From Mucilaginibacter sabulilitoris (lineage in GTDB: Bacteria; Bacteroidota; Bacteroidia; Sphingobacteriales; Sphingobacteriaceae), in assembly GCF_034262375.1 (NCBI RefSeq), contig NZ_CP139558.1, forward strand, positions 6,634,001-6,698,000: 64,000 nucleotides of DNA. The letters are read 5' to 3'. The position numbers and the translations under genes are program-made. Shown one piece after another: positions 7,587 to 16,949 of the stretch. Each line of letters opens with the position of its first letter. The stretch's first letter is position 1. Under the pieces are notes generated by a model. That model saw only the letters and a list, made by a program, of their open reading frames with translations. It did not search any database and was not told where the DNA came from.

Positions 7587-10500
7587 TTAAAATTTCACGT
7601 TAACACCTAAGTTTATAATTCTCTGCTGCGGGTAAAACTGGCCGCTGTTACCGGTTCCGTCCGAATAGTTTTGGCCGCTTCCACTGGTTCCTTCAGGATC
7701 ATAATCCTTCACTTTTGTAATCGTAAATAAGTTGAATGCACTTACATATACTCTTAAACCGGAAACTTTAATTTTTGAAAGGAAAGGCGCATTAAAGCTA
7801 TACCCCAACTGGATGTTTTTTAATCTGACAAAAGATGCATCGTTAAGCCAGAAAGTGTTTGGAAACGATCCGCCGCTGATGGCGTTTGATGCACGGTCGG
7901 CTACCTTTGGATAAGTACCATTCGGGTTTGTTGGGCTAAACCTATTATCTGCCCAACTGCTGTAAAAGTTGCCAACGCTGCCAGCCTCTGGCAAAACATA
8001 CTGGCTAACTTGTGCCTGGCCTGAAAACAACACCGAAAGATCAAAGTTTTTATAAGCAGCATTAAGATTTAATCCATAAGTAATTTGCGGAATGTTGCCG
8101 TATTTAGTACGGGTTTGGTCATCAGCTGTTAGTTTGCCGTCATTGTTATAATCCTGATATTTCAAATCACCTACCTGAGCACCCGGTACATGTGGGTAGC
8201 TGTCAAGCTCTTGCTGGGTGCGGAAAATGCCTATGCTGTTGTATAACAAATAAGTATTTAACGGGCGGCCTGTTTTCCGCTGGTAATCTAAGGTACCACT
8301 GGCTTCATCAATAAAGATGATCTTGCTTTTGGCATAAGTAATGTTACTACTTACACCCCAGCTAAATTCCTGCCCGGTGTGGTTGTAACCTAAAGTTGCT
8401 TCAAAACCAGAGCTGTTAACCTTGCCGATATTTTCCGAAGGTACTAATGGCGTGTAAGTAGATGAGCCATCATTATAAGGATTTACTATACCTGAAGTGC
8501 CCGGAAGCGAAGCATTCCTGTTTGTAAGAATATCAGACCGTTTTTGCTTAAAGTAAATAGCCTCTAAAGTAAAGTTGTGCAAGAAGGTGGCGTTAACACC
8601 AATATCCAGTTTTTTGGCAACTTCCCAGGTAATATTGGGGTTTGCCAATTTTTTCAGACTAACATTAGGCTGAATAACGTTAGAAGTTGAGGATGGGTCA
8701 TAGGCAACAAAACCGTTACCAACCAAAACGTAATTATCAAAATATTGGAACCCGTTAACGTTATCATTACCCAATGAACCGTATGATGCCCTTAATTTCA
8801 AGTCGTCAAAAAAACCGACATTGCTCTTAAACCAGTTTTCTTTAGATATTCTCCAGCCAACCGAAGCTGAAGGGAAGTAGCCCCATTGTTTTCCTGGGGG
8901 AAATATGGAACTGCCATCAGCACGTAACTGACCTTCAAATAAATATTTTTCGTCATAAGCATAGGCCAGACGGCTAATCACGCTTCGGCGGTTATAGTTT
9001 GAGCTGTAACCGGAGTTTAGGTAGTCTGTAGCAGCGCTCCCTCCCTGTGATAGTTCGGGCAGTTGTGATGACAAATAGTTGTAACGCCTGGCATCAAAAT
9101 ATTCAATATGATTTTTGCTTTGCTCGTAACCCACAAATGCGTTGATATCATGCAATCCATATTTTCTTACAAAATTCAGCTTAATGTTTGAGGTAATTAA
9201 TGATTGATTATTCTGCGATTCAAACAGTGTTGCTTTGTTGTTGTTACCGCCAACCACAACAGTAGGGTATGTATTGGTAGCTGCATTATATTGGTATAAA
9301 ACGTAAGGCTTGCTGAAGTTTTTATCAAAAGCGTCTGATTTATCTACAGAGAAAAAACCATCAAGCGATAAGCCTTCAATACCTGGTATTGCGTAACTAC
9401 CTCTTAAAATACCATTGAAAACCTGTGTTGGGTTATTGTTTGTGCCGCCAATATCTGTTACCTGTACAGCGGGGTTGTTATTTTCAATACCGGTTGTTGG
9501 CAAGCCGTTGGGGAAATAGGCTCCAATTATAGGTTTTGCCCTATACACCGAACGGAAGATATCACCTGCGCCAGTGCCTGGGAACAACCTGTCTTCTTCT
9601 CTGCCCGAAAGGGATAATCCCACCTTTAAGCGTTTGGTAACGTTAGCATCGATATTTGAGCGAAAGTTGTACTGGTGGTATTTTGTAGCACCGTTTTTGT
9701 ATATCCCATCCTGGTAAATGGAACCCAGCGACACGAAATATTTTACATCTTCACTGCCACCTCCGATAGATAGGCTGTGTTGATTTTGCAACGCAGTACT
9801 TTTAAGGGTCTGTTTTTCCCAATCGGTATTTGGATAATTAAGCGGGTCTGATCCATCTTTAAACTTCTGGATCTGTTCGGCAGTATAAGACTGGTTTAAA
9901 CCCTGAGTAGGACTTGCATAATAATTGATCTCGTTCATGATCTGTGCATAGGTTGCCGCATCGGCCATTTTAGGCAAACGGGTTGGCGAACTGAAGCCCT
10001 GGTTAAAGCTGTAATTTATAGTAGGTTTACCAGTTTTACCTCTTTTGGTAGTAACCAAAATAACTCCATTGGCGGCCCTGTTACCATATATGGCTGCGGA
10101 TGCATCCTTTAGTACCGACATACTTTCTATATCATTAGGATCAAGCCGTTCCAGCCCGCCAATTTGTCCGGGAACACCGTCAACCACAATAAGTACATTG
10201 TTGCTGCCCGTTGTAGCAAGACCACGAACGGTAATATTTGAACCATCATAACCTGGCTCGCCGCTACGGTTATTGACAATTACACCCGAAAACCTGCCAG
10301 CAAGCGCATTGGAAAGATTGGGTTGCGGGCTTTTAACCAGCTCGGCACCTTTAACCTGCGATATTGAACCGGTAAGCGTAGCCTTTTTCTGTGTGCCGTA
10401 ACCAACAACCACCACCTCGTTCAATGATCTTGAATCGGCCTGTAGCTGTACATTAATTGTTGTTTGTCCGTTTAATGTTACCTCATGTGATATGTAGCCG

Positions 10501-10817
10501 ATATAACTAAACACCAGTGTGCCCGATGAAGCACTTGGAACATTAAGCGTAAACCTTCCGTTAACATCCGTAACAACACCGGTGGTAGTTCCTTTCAGCG
10601 CAACACTTACTCCGGGTAATGTTTCACCTTTTTCACTGGTTACTTTACCGGTAATTTTTTCATCCTGGGTATTTAGTATTTTATTACTATTTGCAAAAGC
10701 AGCCGAAGGCGCTTGACAAATAATAAAACAGGCCATTGCAATGCCGGTAATAAGCAGAAAAAAACGGGGTGATCTTTTTCTGTGAGGAGAATCCTTTACA
10801 TGTAAATTTAATTTCAT
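7587..10817 (-). CDS. SusC/RagA family TonB-dependent outer-membrane transporter (PUL1)
   Basis: 1076 residues. After a signal peptide (ends near AAFA-NSN, residue 43) comes a carboxypeptidase-regulatory-like beta sandwich (about 53-130, 'ITGKVTSEKGETLPGVSV'), then the SusC signature 'EVVVVGYGTQKKATLTGS', the TonB plug (about 145-255, with 'VLIVVDGVPG' and 'SVLKDASAAIYGNRAANGVI') and a 22-strand barrel ending in a terminal aromatic residue (NVKF). It lacks the N-terminal STN domain seen in the other two SusC proteins of the window, which fits control by the HTCS rather than by FecR. It imports oligosaccharides from the surface together with SusD. Confidence 0.95.
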   Translation of the reverse strand: MKLNLHVKDSPHRKRSPRFFLLITGIAMACFIICQAPSAAFANSNKILNTQDEKITGKVTSEKGETLPGVSVALKGTTTGVVTDVNGRFTLNVPSASSGTLVFSYIGYISHEVTLNGQTTINVQLQADSRSLNEVVVVGYGTQKKATLTGSISQVKGAELVKSPQPNLSNALAGRFSGVIVNNRSGEPGYDGSNITVRGLATTGSNNVLIVVDGVPGQIGGLERLDPNDIESMSVLKDASAAIYGNRAANGVILVTTKRGKTGKPTINYSFNQGFSSPTRLPKMADAATYAQIMNEINYYASPTQGLNQSYTAEQIQKFKDGSDPLNYPNTDWEKQTLKSTALQNQHSLSIGGGSEDVKYFVSLGSIYQDGIYKNGATKYHQYNFRSNIDANVTKRLKVGLSLSGREEDRLFPGTGAGDIFRSVYRAKPIIGAYFPNGLPTTGIENNNPAVQVTDIGGTNNNPTQVFNGILRGSYAIPGIEGLSLDGFFSVDKSDAFDKNFSKPYVLYQYNAATNTYPTVVVGGNNNKATLFESQNNQSLITSNIKLNFVRKYGLHDINAFVGYEQSKNHIEYFDARRYNYLSSQLPELSQGGSAATDYLNSGYSSNYNRRSVISRLAYAYDEKYLFEGQLRADGSSIFPPGKQWGYFPSASVGWRISKENWFKSNVGFFDDLKLRASYGSLGNDNVNGFQYFDNYVLVGNGFVAYDPSSTSNVIQPNVSLKKLANPNITWEVAKKLDIGVNATFLHNFTLEAIYFKQKRSDILTNRNASLPGTSGIVNPYNDGSSTYTPLVPSENIGKVNSSGFEATLGYNHTGQEFSWGVSSNITYAKSKIIFIDEASGTLDYQRKTGRPLNTYLLYNSIGIFRTQQELDSYPHVPGAQVGDLKYQDYNNDGKLTADDQTRTKYGNIPQITYGLNLNAAYKNFDLSVLFSGQAQVSQYVLPEAGSVGNFYSSWADNRFSPTNPNGTYPKVADRASNAISGGSFPNTFWLNDASFVRLKNIQLGYSFNAPFLSKIKVSGLRVYVSAFNLFTITKVKDYDPEGTSGSGQNYSDGTGNSGQFYPQQRIINLGVNVKF

Positions 10818-11043
10818 ATAGTTTTAATTTGGTTTTTAATTGGCTAAATCTTAGCTGAACAAAACGTACTTACCAACAGGCATGCAATAATGCAGAGCTA
10901 GGTTAGCCAGTCTTTTGTATGGGTCAGATCTATACCGAATACAGATATTGGGTTTATGCCATGGTTATTGGCGAAGCTAAATTGCAGCTTAAACGCAAAA
11001 GAAGTGAGGGGTAAATTCGGATTTAAACCGGGCTAAAATCACC
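10818..11043. promoter_or_regulatory. PUL1 susC leader region with long inverted repeat
   Basis: Upstream region of the PUL1 operon. TGGCTAAATCTTAGCT (10841-10856) and AGCTAGGTTAGCCA (10896-10909) are imperfect inverted copies, about 40 bp apart, and between them is a small dyad (TGCAATAATGCA, 10883-10894). This could be a folded 5' leader or a binding site for the HTCS. No promoter is called with confidence. Confidence 0.35.
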
Positions 11044-11078
11044 AAAAAGCCGCAAAATAATATGTTTTGCGGCTTTTT
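11044..11078 (-). terminator. Intrinsic terminator of the HTCS gene
   Basis: Perfect 14-bp arms AAAAAGCCGCAAAA (11044-11057) and TTTTGCGGCTTTTT (11065-11078) with a 7-nt loop, 23 nt after the HTCS stop codon; on the minus strand the stem ends in five T. It separates the HTCS transcript from the susC leader. Confidence 0.85.
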
Positions 11079-11101
11079 ATACAGGGGGTAAAATAATATC
11101 A

Positions 11102-14100
11102 TCAATGATCTTTAACAATATCGCGGCTTACATTATAATTGTTGTGAAATGGCTTGCGGTATTTTTTTACATAATCAGAGGGGTTTATTCCAAAAAGTTT
11201 ATTGAACTGTTCCCTGAAATATTTGAGATCGTTTATGCCTACCATTGAAGCGGTTTCATATACTGTACTATCGGTAGTTAAAAGAATCTCCGCCGCTTTC
11301 CTTAATCTGATAAAACGGATAAAACTATTGGCCGACTGGCCAGAAATTGATTTGATACGCTTATAAAGATTTGAATGGCTCATGTTTATTTCAGTTGCAA
11401 GCGTCTTTATGCTGAAGTCAGGATCCGATAAATGCAGTTCAACTATCTGTAAACATTTTTCAAGAAATTCCTTATATTCCTGTGATATTTTAAGATCATT
11501 TGATTTTAAAGTTATCTCATTATAAAAGTATTTCTGAAGATTATTCCGGCTTTTCAGTATACCATTAACGCGGGCGATCAGCAGTTCTTTTTCAAACGGT
11601 TTACTTATATAATCATCAGCGCCGCCTTCAATACCTTTAAGCTTTATCTCGGGCGATGAACTGGCTGTAAGCAATATTACCGGAATATGATTTAAAACCT
11701 GGTCTTCCTTAATACGGCTGCAGACTTCGATACCACTTAAACCCTGCATCATTACATCACTTATTACAATATCAGGCACCAGGTGATAAACCAGTTCGAG
11801 GCCTTGTGTGCCATTATCAGCCTCAAAAATCTCAAACTCAGCTGCAAATATCTGTTTAAGATAACTACGGATCTGATGATTATCATCAATAAGGAGCATG
11901 GTTTTGGTATCCGAACTTAAAGCTTCATGGCTTCTTGTTTTAATAGAATTTCCGGTTTCAATTGTAACCAGCTCATCCTTGATCTCTATCAGTTCATCCA
12001 AAAACACGGAAGTTTCTGCAACATCTTCAAAAACAAAATGCTGCCCCAAATGCTCACGACCCTTTAGCAAAGAAACATTGAACACAGTTCCCTGTTCCTG
12101 CTGGCTGGTATAGCTAATGGTTCCTTTATGACTTTCAATAAATAATTTAACGAGGTAAAGTCCTATACCAAAACCACCAGCCAAAGGCGCTGTATTTTGT
12201 AACTGATAAAACTTATTGAACAATTGATCGCCTGTACCTTCGGCTATACCACAACCGCTATCCTTTATTTCTATACCAACCCTAACATCAGCATCAGTAA
12301 TTATGCAGCTTACACTACCGTGATCAGGAGTAAATTTTAACGCGTTTGAGATGAGGTTAAATAAGGCTATCTCGATCTTTTCTCTGTCGGCAAATATTTC
12401 AATAACTTCCTTTGGGCTAAAAAAATCAAACTGTATATGTTTGGTGCGCGCCTGATGATTAAAGCATAAAAATACTTCATGGCAAAGCGCTACTATATTA
12501 AGCCTTACAATTTTCAATTTATCTGTCTCGCTCTCGGCCTTTCGGAAAAGCAATAACTGATCAACAAGGCTTAAAAGGCGGCGCGCATTGCGATAAATAA
12601 TATGCACGTTGTTTGGGTCATTAATTTGCCCGCTATTGCCAAAAAGCATATCCTTTACGGGGTTAATTATCAAGGTTAGCGGAGTCCGAAACTCATGTGA
12701 TATATTAGTAAAAAAAGAAAGTTTGCGTTCACTTAACTCCCTATCTTTTTCTGCTGATAACTGGGCAACTTTTATTTCGTATTTAAGTTTAGTTTGGTTG
12801 GCCCTGTAAAGCATATAGCGATAAATAATCAGTCCGGTTACAATAATATAACTTAAGTAAGCCCACCATGTTTTATACCATGGCGGCATAATCTTTATTT
12901 GCAAAGTGGCGTAGTTTTCAGACCATAAACCATCCTGGTTTGATGCTTTCACTTTAAATACATAGTCGCCTGGTTCAAGGTACCGGTATGTGGCCAATCG
13001 CTGATTGCCCACGTAATTCCATGATTTATCAAGGCCTTCGAGTTTGTACGCGAAGCTTCCTTTTTGCGGATAAGTATAATTTAAAGATGTATACTGGATT
13101 GAAAACACAGACTGATCTGGCATTAAAGTAATTTGCCGGGCTTCATTAATCGCCTCGGGTAGTACGGCCCGGTCTTTATCAACCGCTCCCACTTCAACTT
13201 GCTTGCCAAAAATTTGGAGCCCTGTTATAATTACCCTGGGTTTGTAATTACTTTGATTTACCTTCTCAGGGTCAAAAAAATTGAGGCCTTCTGTCCCTCC
13301 AAAATACATCAGTTTATTAGTAGTATCAAATAAAACAGATCCGCCATTAAACTGGCCTGCCTGCAAACCGTCAGACTGATCATAATTTAGTATCTTATCA
13401 GTATGGGTATCAATGTTTGATAACCCCTTGTTGGTACTCAGCCATAAAGACCCGCTGCCTGATTCTTTAATGGCCGATACTGTATTATTGGCTAACCCGT
13501 TTGTTTCGTTAAATTTCTTAAATCTTTTATTTTCCAAATCATAAGAGATCAGGCCATCTCCTTCGGTTCCTATCCATAATCGTTTTTGGTTATCAGGAAC
13601 TATTGAAAAAATGACCTGGCTGGGCAGGTTATTTTTCTCATCAACTGGGCTAAAAAACCTGCTAAATTTCTTTTGCCCAAAATTGTAAAAACTCAGACCT
13701 CCGCCGTAAGTACCAATCCATAAGTTCCCATTTTCAGCTTCGGCAATTGATCGCACATCATATGAAGTGATGCCGCTGTTGGCAGGGGTATAATTGGTAA
13801 ATGTTTTTGTAATTGTATTGAATAAACTCAAACCTCCACCATTTGTTCCTACCCACAGATTTTTATGATTATCCTGATAAATTACCCTCACATCATTACC
13901 GCCTAAGCTTTTAAGATCATTCTGATCATGTTTGTAATTTATGAATGAATCTGTTTTTTTATCATATAGAAAAAGGCCTTTGGCATAAGTGCCGATCCAG
14001 ACATTCCCATTCTTATCACTGTAAATACATAAAATAGCATTATCTGTAATACTGCCAGGTTTTCCATCGGCCTTATATTGCTTTACCTGATTGCCGTTAT

Positions 14101-15286
14101 GACTCGTTTTAAATATACCTTCGCCATCGGTGCCCAGCCATAAAAAGCCGTCCTGGTCAGAACACATCCCATAAAATCTTACCGGGCTTTCACCTCCAAA
14201 CCCAAACCGTTTCTTTGTGATTTTAGAAAACTTCTCTTTAATACTACTTACCATGTAAATACCATCGCCATAGGTACCTACCCAAATATTCTTGTCCTTA
14301 TCTATATAAAGTGTTTGAACAGATCTTTGCGTAAGATAATAATCATCGTCACCTGTTACCGGCTGTAATAAAAAGTTTTCGGTATTATAATTTGCGTCAT
14401 GCCCAAGGCTAACCTTATACAATCCGCCATCCTGCAAACCAACAAGCAATTGTTTATTACTGTCCTCAATAACAGATATGTATCTTTTACTTTTAATATC
14501 GGGTTGACTGGTTTGTAAAAGGGAAAATTTATTGTATTGCCTATTATAATATATAAGCCCGTTTCCTGTTGCTATCCATATATTGTGAAAATGATCTTCA
14601 AAAATGTCATTGATACGCGCAGCCGAAAGGTTTGCTATTTGACTTGTTAAACTTTGCCGGGTAACTATGACGCCGCCGTTATGGCTAAATACATTGATAC
14701 CGTTCTCCTGCGTACCAACCCATAACAGCCCCTTTGAATCCTCAAATAAACTTATAACCCGGTTGCTTGATAGCCCGGGCAAATTAGCCTGAGTATAATT
14801 AATGAACTTTGTGGTTTTAATGTTAAAATATGAAAACCCTAAACCGTATGTTGCTATCCATAAATTACCATCATGGCTTTGTACGATATTACCTACGTCA
14901 CTTTTAACGGCGCGGCCTGAAGTTAATTTATAATGGATGAATTTTTCTGTCCGGGTATCAAGTTTACTTAGCCCGTTTCGTGAAGACACCCAGATATTTC
15001 CGTGTACATCACATAAAACTTTCTGAACATAATTACTGGCTAAAGCGGAAGGATCAACTTGCCTTGATTTAAAAACCCTAAAATTTGTCCCATCAAACCG
15101 GTTAAGCCCATCGTTTGTGGCAAACCACATAAAGCCTTTATCATCTTGTGTAATGCTGTTTACAATACCAAAAGAAAGGCCATCTTTTAAAGAATAGTTA
15201 AGTATTTTGTTTTTTATTGGGGATTGTGCATAGCCCGAAAAAACGAATACAAAAAGAAAAAAGTAAAGGGGAATCTTTTTTTCCAT
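11102..15286 (-). CDS. Hybrid two-component system regulator (HTCS) of PUL1
   Basis: 1394 residues in one chain: signal/anchor at the N-terminus, about 14 periplasmic Reg_prop beta-propeller repeats (residues about 35-690; repeated 'D..GNLWIGT.GGGL' pattern), Y_Y_Y domain (about 725-795), transmembrane helix (near 800-825), HisKA with phosphoacceptor His in ISHEFRTPLTLI (near 862), HATPase_c with NLISNALKF, DSGCGI and GGFGIGLYL, receiver domain with phosphoacceptor Asp in VISDVMMQG (near 1177) and Lys in YISKPF, then a C-terminal AraC-type DNA-binding domain (about 1280-1385). Such proteins sense oligosaccharides in the periplasm and directly activate the adjacent susC operon. It is on the same strand, upstream of susC, with its own terminator, so it should be a separate transcript. 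Confidence 0.95.
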   Translation of the reverse strand: MEKKIPLYFFLFVFVFSGYAQSPIKNKILNYSLKDGLSFGIVNSITQDDKGFMWFATNDGLNRFDGTNFRVFKSRQVDPSALASNYVQKVLCDVHGNIWVSSRNGLSKLDTRTEKFIHYKLTSGRAVKSDVGNIVQSHDGNLWIATYGLGFSYFNIKTTKFINYTQANLPGLSSNRVISLFEDSKGLLWVGTQENGINVFSHNGGVIVTRQSLTSQIANLSAARINDIFEDHFHNIWIATGNGLIYYNRQYNKFSLLQTSQPDIKSKRYISVIEDSNKQLLVGLQDGGLYKVSLGHDANYNTENFLLQPVTGDDDYYLTQRSVQTLYIDKDKNIWVGTYGDGIYMVSSIKEKFSKITKKRFGFGGESPVRFYGMCSDQDGFLWLGTDGEGIFKTSHNGNQVKQYKADGKPGSITDNAILCIYSDKNGNVWIGTYAKGLFLYDKKTDSFINYKHDQNDLKSLGGNDVRVIYQDNHKNLWVGTNGGGLSLFNTITKTFTNYTPANSGITSYDVRSIAEAENGNLWIGTYGGGLSFYNFGQKKFSRFFSPVDEKNNLPSQVIFSIVPDNQKRLWIGTEGDGLISYDLENKRFKKFNETNGLANNTVSAIKESGSGSLWLSTNKGLSNIDTHTDKILNYDQSDGLQAGQFNGGSVLFDTTNKLMYFGGTEGLNFFDPEKVNQSNYKPRVIITGLQIFGKQVEVGAVDKDRAVLPEAINEARQITLMPDQSVFSIQYTSLNYTYPQKGSFAYKLEGLDKSWNYVGNQRLATYRYLEPGDYVFKVKASNQDGLWSENYATLQIKIMPPWYKTWWAYLSYIIVTGLIIYRYMLYRANQTKLKYEIKVAQLSAEKDRELSERKLSFFTNISHEFRTPLTLIINPVKDMLFGNSGQINDPNNVHIIYRNARRLLSLVDQLLLFRKAESETDKLKIVRLNIVALCHEVFLCFNHQARTKHIQFDFFSPKEVIEIFADREKIEIALFNLISNALKFTPDHGSVSCIITDADVRVGIEIKDSGCGIAEGTGDQLFNKFYQLQNTAPLAGGFGIGLYLVKLFIESHKGTISYTSQQEQGTVFNVSLLKGREHLGQHFVFEDVAETSVFLDELIEIKDELVTIETGNSIKTRSHEALSSDTKTMLLIDDNHQIRSYLKQIFAAEFEIFEADNGTQGLELVYHLVPDIVISDVMMQGLSGIEVCSRIKEDQVLNHIPVILLTASSSPEIKLKGIEGGADDYISKPFEKELLIARVNGILKSRNNLQKYFYNEITLKSNDLKISQEYKEFLEKCLQIVELHLSDPDFSIKTLATEINMSHSNLYKRIKSISGQSANSFIRFIRLRKAAEILLTTDSTVYETASMVGINDLKYFREQFNKLFGINPSDYVKKYRKPFHNNYNVSRDIVKDH

Positions 15287-15613
15287 TAATAGAAATCTGG
15301 TTACGATACAAATAATTGGTAAATTAAAGCTACCTAATTAATTGTTAAAAACACAATAAATATCATATCCTAATTAATTTAATTGATCTGCACCTGTAAA
15401 ATAGTGCTGAAAGCAAGGCTTATTAATGGCATTACCGGCACAATAATTTTCATTTGCCCATGGTAGGTCTTTTTCTAAAGTGTTCAAAAAATATCAAAGC
15501 CTTCAGATTGTTTTCTGAAGGCTTTTTATCTAAGCATTAATAACTTATCTTACATGGGTTTGTTGGTAATAACATCTACATACAGCTAAACGCATATCTC
15601 AAATAACGTATAA
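15287..15613. other. Intergenic region between the HTCS and RibD-type genes
   Basis: 327 bases without a credible ORF. It must hold the HTCS promoter (minus) and the promoter of the reductase gene (plus). The only structured element is the hairpin at 15496-15527. The stretch 15385-15480 is somewhat less AT-rich than its flanks but I see no gene in it. Confidence 0.6.
15496..15527 (+). terminator. Orphan intrinsic terminator
   Basis: Perfect 11-bp arms AAAGCCTTCAG (15496-15506) and CTGAAGGCTTT (15515-15525), 8-nt loop, then a T-run on the plus strand. No plus-strand gene ends before it: the gene to the left is divergent. It may end a small RNA or be a leftover from a lost gene. Confidence 0.6.
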
Positions 15614-16177
15614 ATGGCGACAGATGCATTTAAAATAACCATACATATGGTTTCAAGTCTTGACGGCTATATTGCCAAAAAAGACAATAGTGTTTCGTGG
15701 TTTGAGACATCTGACAATTATGAGAAAGGAGTTAATGTTTCTGAGCAGGAAGTAAAGGAATTTCTTAGAACGATAGACTGCTATGTAATGGGTTCCCGGA
15801 CATATGAGCTCGCTTTGGAACTTTCAAAATCTTATGGATGGGCTTACGGAGATAAGCCGGTTATTGTAGTAACTCACAGAAAACTTTCGATTGACAGACA
15901 GCACATTGAGATTTATTCGGGCGACCTGAACAAATTGGTGAACGAACGGCTAAAACCAAACTACAAGAATGTTTGGGTTGTGGGTGGCGCTAAACTTACT
16001 AAAGATTTCATTCGGTTAAACTTGGCGGACGAAATAAGACAGTCAATTCTACCTGTTATCTTAGGTGATGGAACACCTTTTTTTGATCAGATAGGACAAG
16101 AACAAACATTACACCTAAAAGGTGTAACAGCCTATAAAAACGGAATGGTGGAATTATGTTATGAAATAAAAAAATAA
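15614..16177 (+). CDS. RibD C-terminal / dihydrofolate reductase-like family protein
   Basis: 187 residues spanning one RibD_C/DHFR-like fold: 'MVSSLDGYIAKKDNSVSWF' at the N-terminus, 'YVMGSRTYE' in the middle, 'VVGGAKLTKDFIRLNLADEI' and 'ILGDGTPFF' towards the end. Proteins of this group (YyaP/YwjB type) bind NADPH; their substrates are mostly unknown, and they are not the folate-pathway DHFR. It is cytoplasmic. The ATG at 15614 gives a full-length fold. It stands alone on the plus strand between an orphan terminator and its own terminator at 16215-16262, so it is a single-gene transcript. Confidence 0.85.
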   Translation: MATDAFKITIHMVSSLDGYIAKKDNSVSWFETSDNYEKGVNVSEQEVKEFLRTIDCYVMGSRTYELALELSKSYGWAYGDKPVIVVTHRKLSIDRQHIEIYSGDLNKLVNERLKPNYKNVWVVGGAKLTKDFIRLNLADEIRQSILPVILGDGTPFFDQIGQEQTLHLKGVTAYKNGMVELCYEIKK

Positions 16178-16214
16178 CAGAATGATGGCTCGATATTGGT
16201 ATCGTAGCTACCAC

Positions 16215-16262
16215 AAACATCAAAAACCTCGATTTCAGTAAAATTGAGGTTTTTTGATGTTT
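16215..16262 (+). terminator. Intrinsic terminator after the RibD-type gene
   Basis: Arms AAACATCAAAAACCTC and GAGGTTTTTTGATGTT form a long stem with a single-base bulge, 37 nt after the stop codon; the A/T symmetry lets it act on both strands. Confidence 0.75.
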
Positions 16263-16363
16263 ATCTTTTTGAGACCTACTATGCTTTTAAAACCACGATT
16301 TCGGTTGGTGCATAACAAAGTCGATCCGAGGGGGTATTCTCGTTTTTTACTATCAAAATAATA

Positions 16364-16897
16364 TTATAACTCCGGAGCAATTGGATAATCAATAGGCACC
16401 ACGGTTAAAGCAAATACGTAATTGGTAATAATCTTATCGCCTACTGCAATAACCACATCGATCAGGTTACCGTCATTATAGCCTGCAGCATAAAAGTTTT
16501 CTACTAATTGCGGGTCAGCATGTCCCTGGTTTTCTGCTATGCTTTTAACCAGTTTAGCCAACGTATCCAGTTTAGGATCAAAGGTGATTTCTGCCCTGCG
16601 TACCTCCAATACCTGGTCATCAGAAAAGCCCAGTTTTTTTCCAATGGCAGTATGGGCGCTCAAACAGTATAAACATTTGTTTACCTGGCTCACAACCAGG
16701 TTAACCACTTCGCGTTCTTTAGCCCGCAGGGATGTTTTGCCGCTACCCAGGGTAAGGTAATTACCTAACGCGTTTTCTGAATGGGCAAATACGGCGTACA
16801 AATTTGGAACATGACCAGCCATTTTGGTCAGGTTATCAAAAAAGGCCTGGTTTGCAGGTGATACTTGTTCTCTGGTTGGAATTTGAAAAGTTTTCAT
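16364..16897 (-). CDS. Carboxymuconolactone decarboxylase / AhpD-like peroxidase-type protein
   Basis: 177 residues of the CMD/AhpD fold. The AhpD active-site pattern Cys75-x2-Cys78-x3-His82 (in NKCLYCLSAHT) is intact, preceded by the proton-relay helix (LRAKEREVVNLVVSQ). Proteins of this kind are thiol-dependent peroxidases or disulfide reductases that deal with peroxides or reactive aldehydes in the cytoplasm. The gene is 52 nt downstream of the YkgB-like gene and on the same strand as the AraC regulator, so the three probably form an operon. Its first 18 residues closely resemble those of the YkgB-like protein, also at DNA level (see findings). Confidence 0.88.
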   Translation of the reverse strand: MKTFQIPTREQVSPANQAFFDNLTKMAGHVPNLYAVFAHSENALGNYLTLGSGKTSLRAKEREVVNLVVSQVNKCLYCLSAHTAIGKKLGFSDDQVLEVRRAEITFDPKLDTLAKLVKSIAENQGHADPQLVENFYAAGYNDGNLIDVVIAVGDKIITNYVFALTVVPIDYPIAPEL

Positions 16898-16949
16898 GTT
16901 GTTATATTTTTAAAAGAATTTACTTGTTTATCGGTTTACTTACTGTTAG

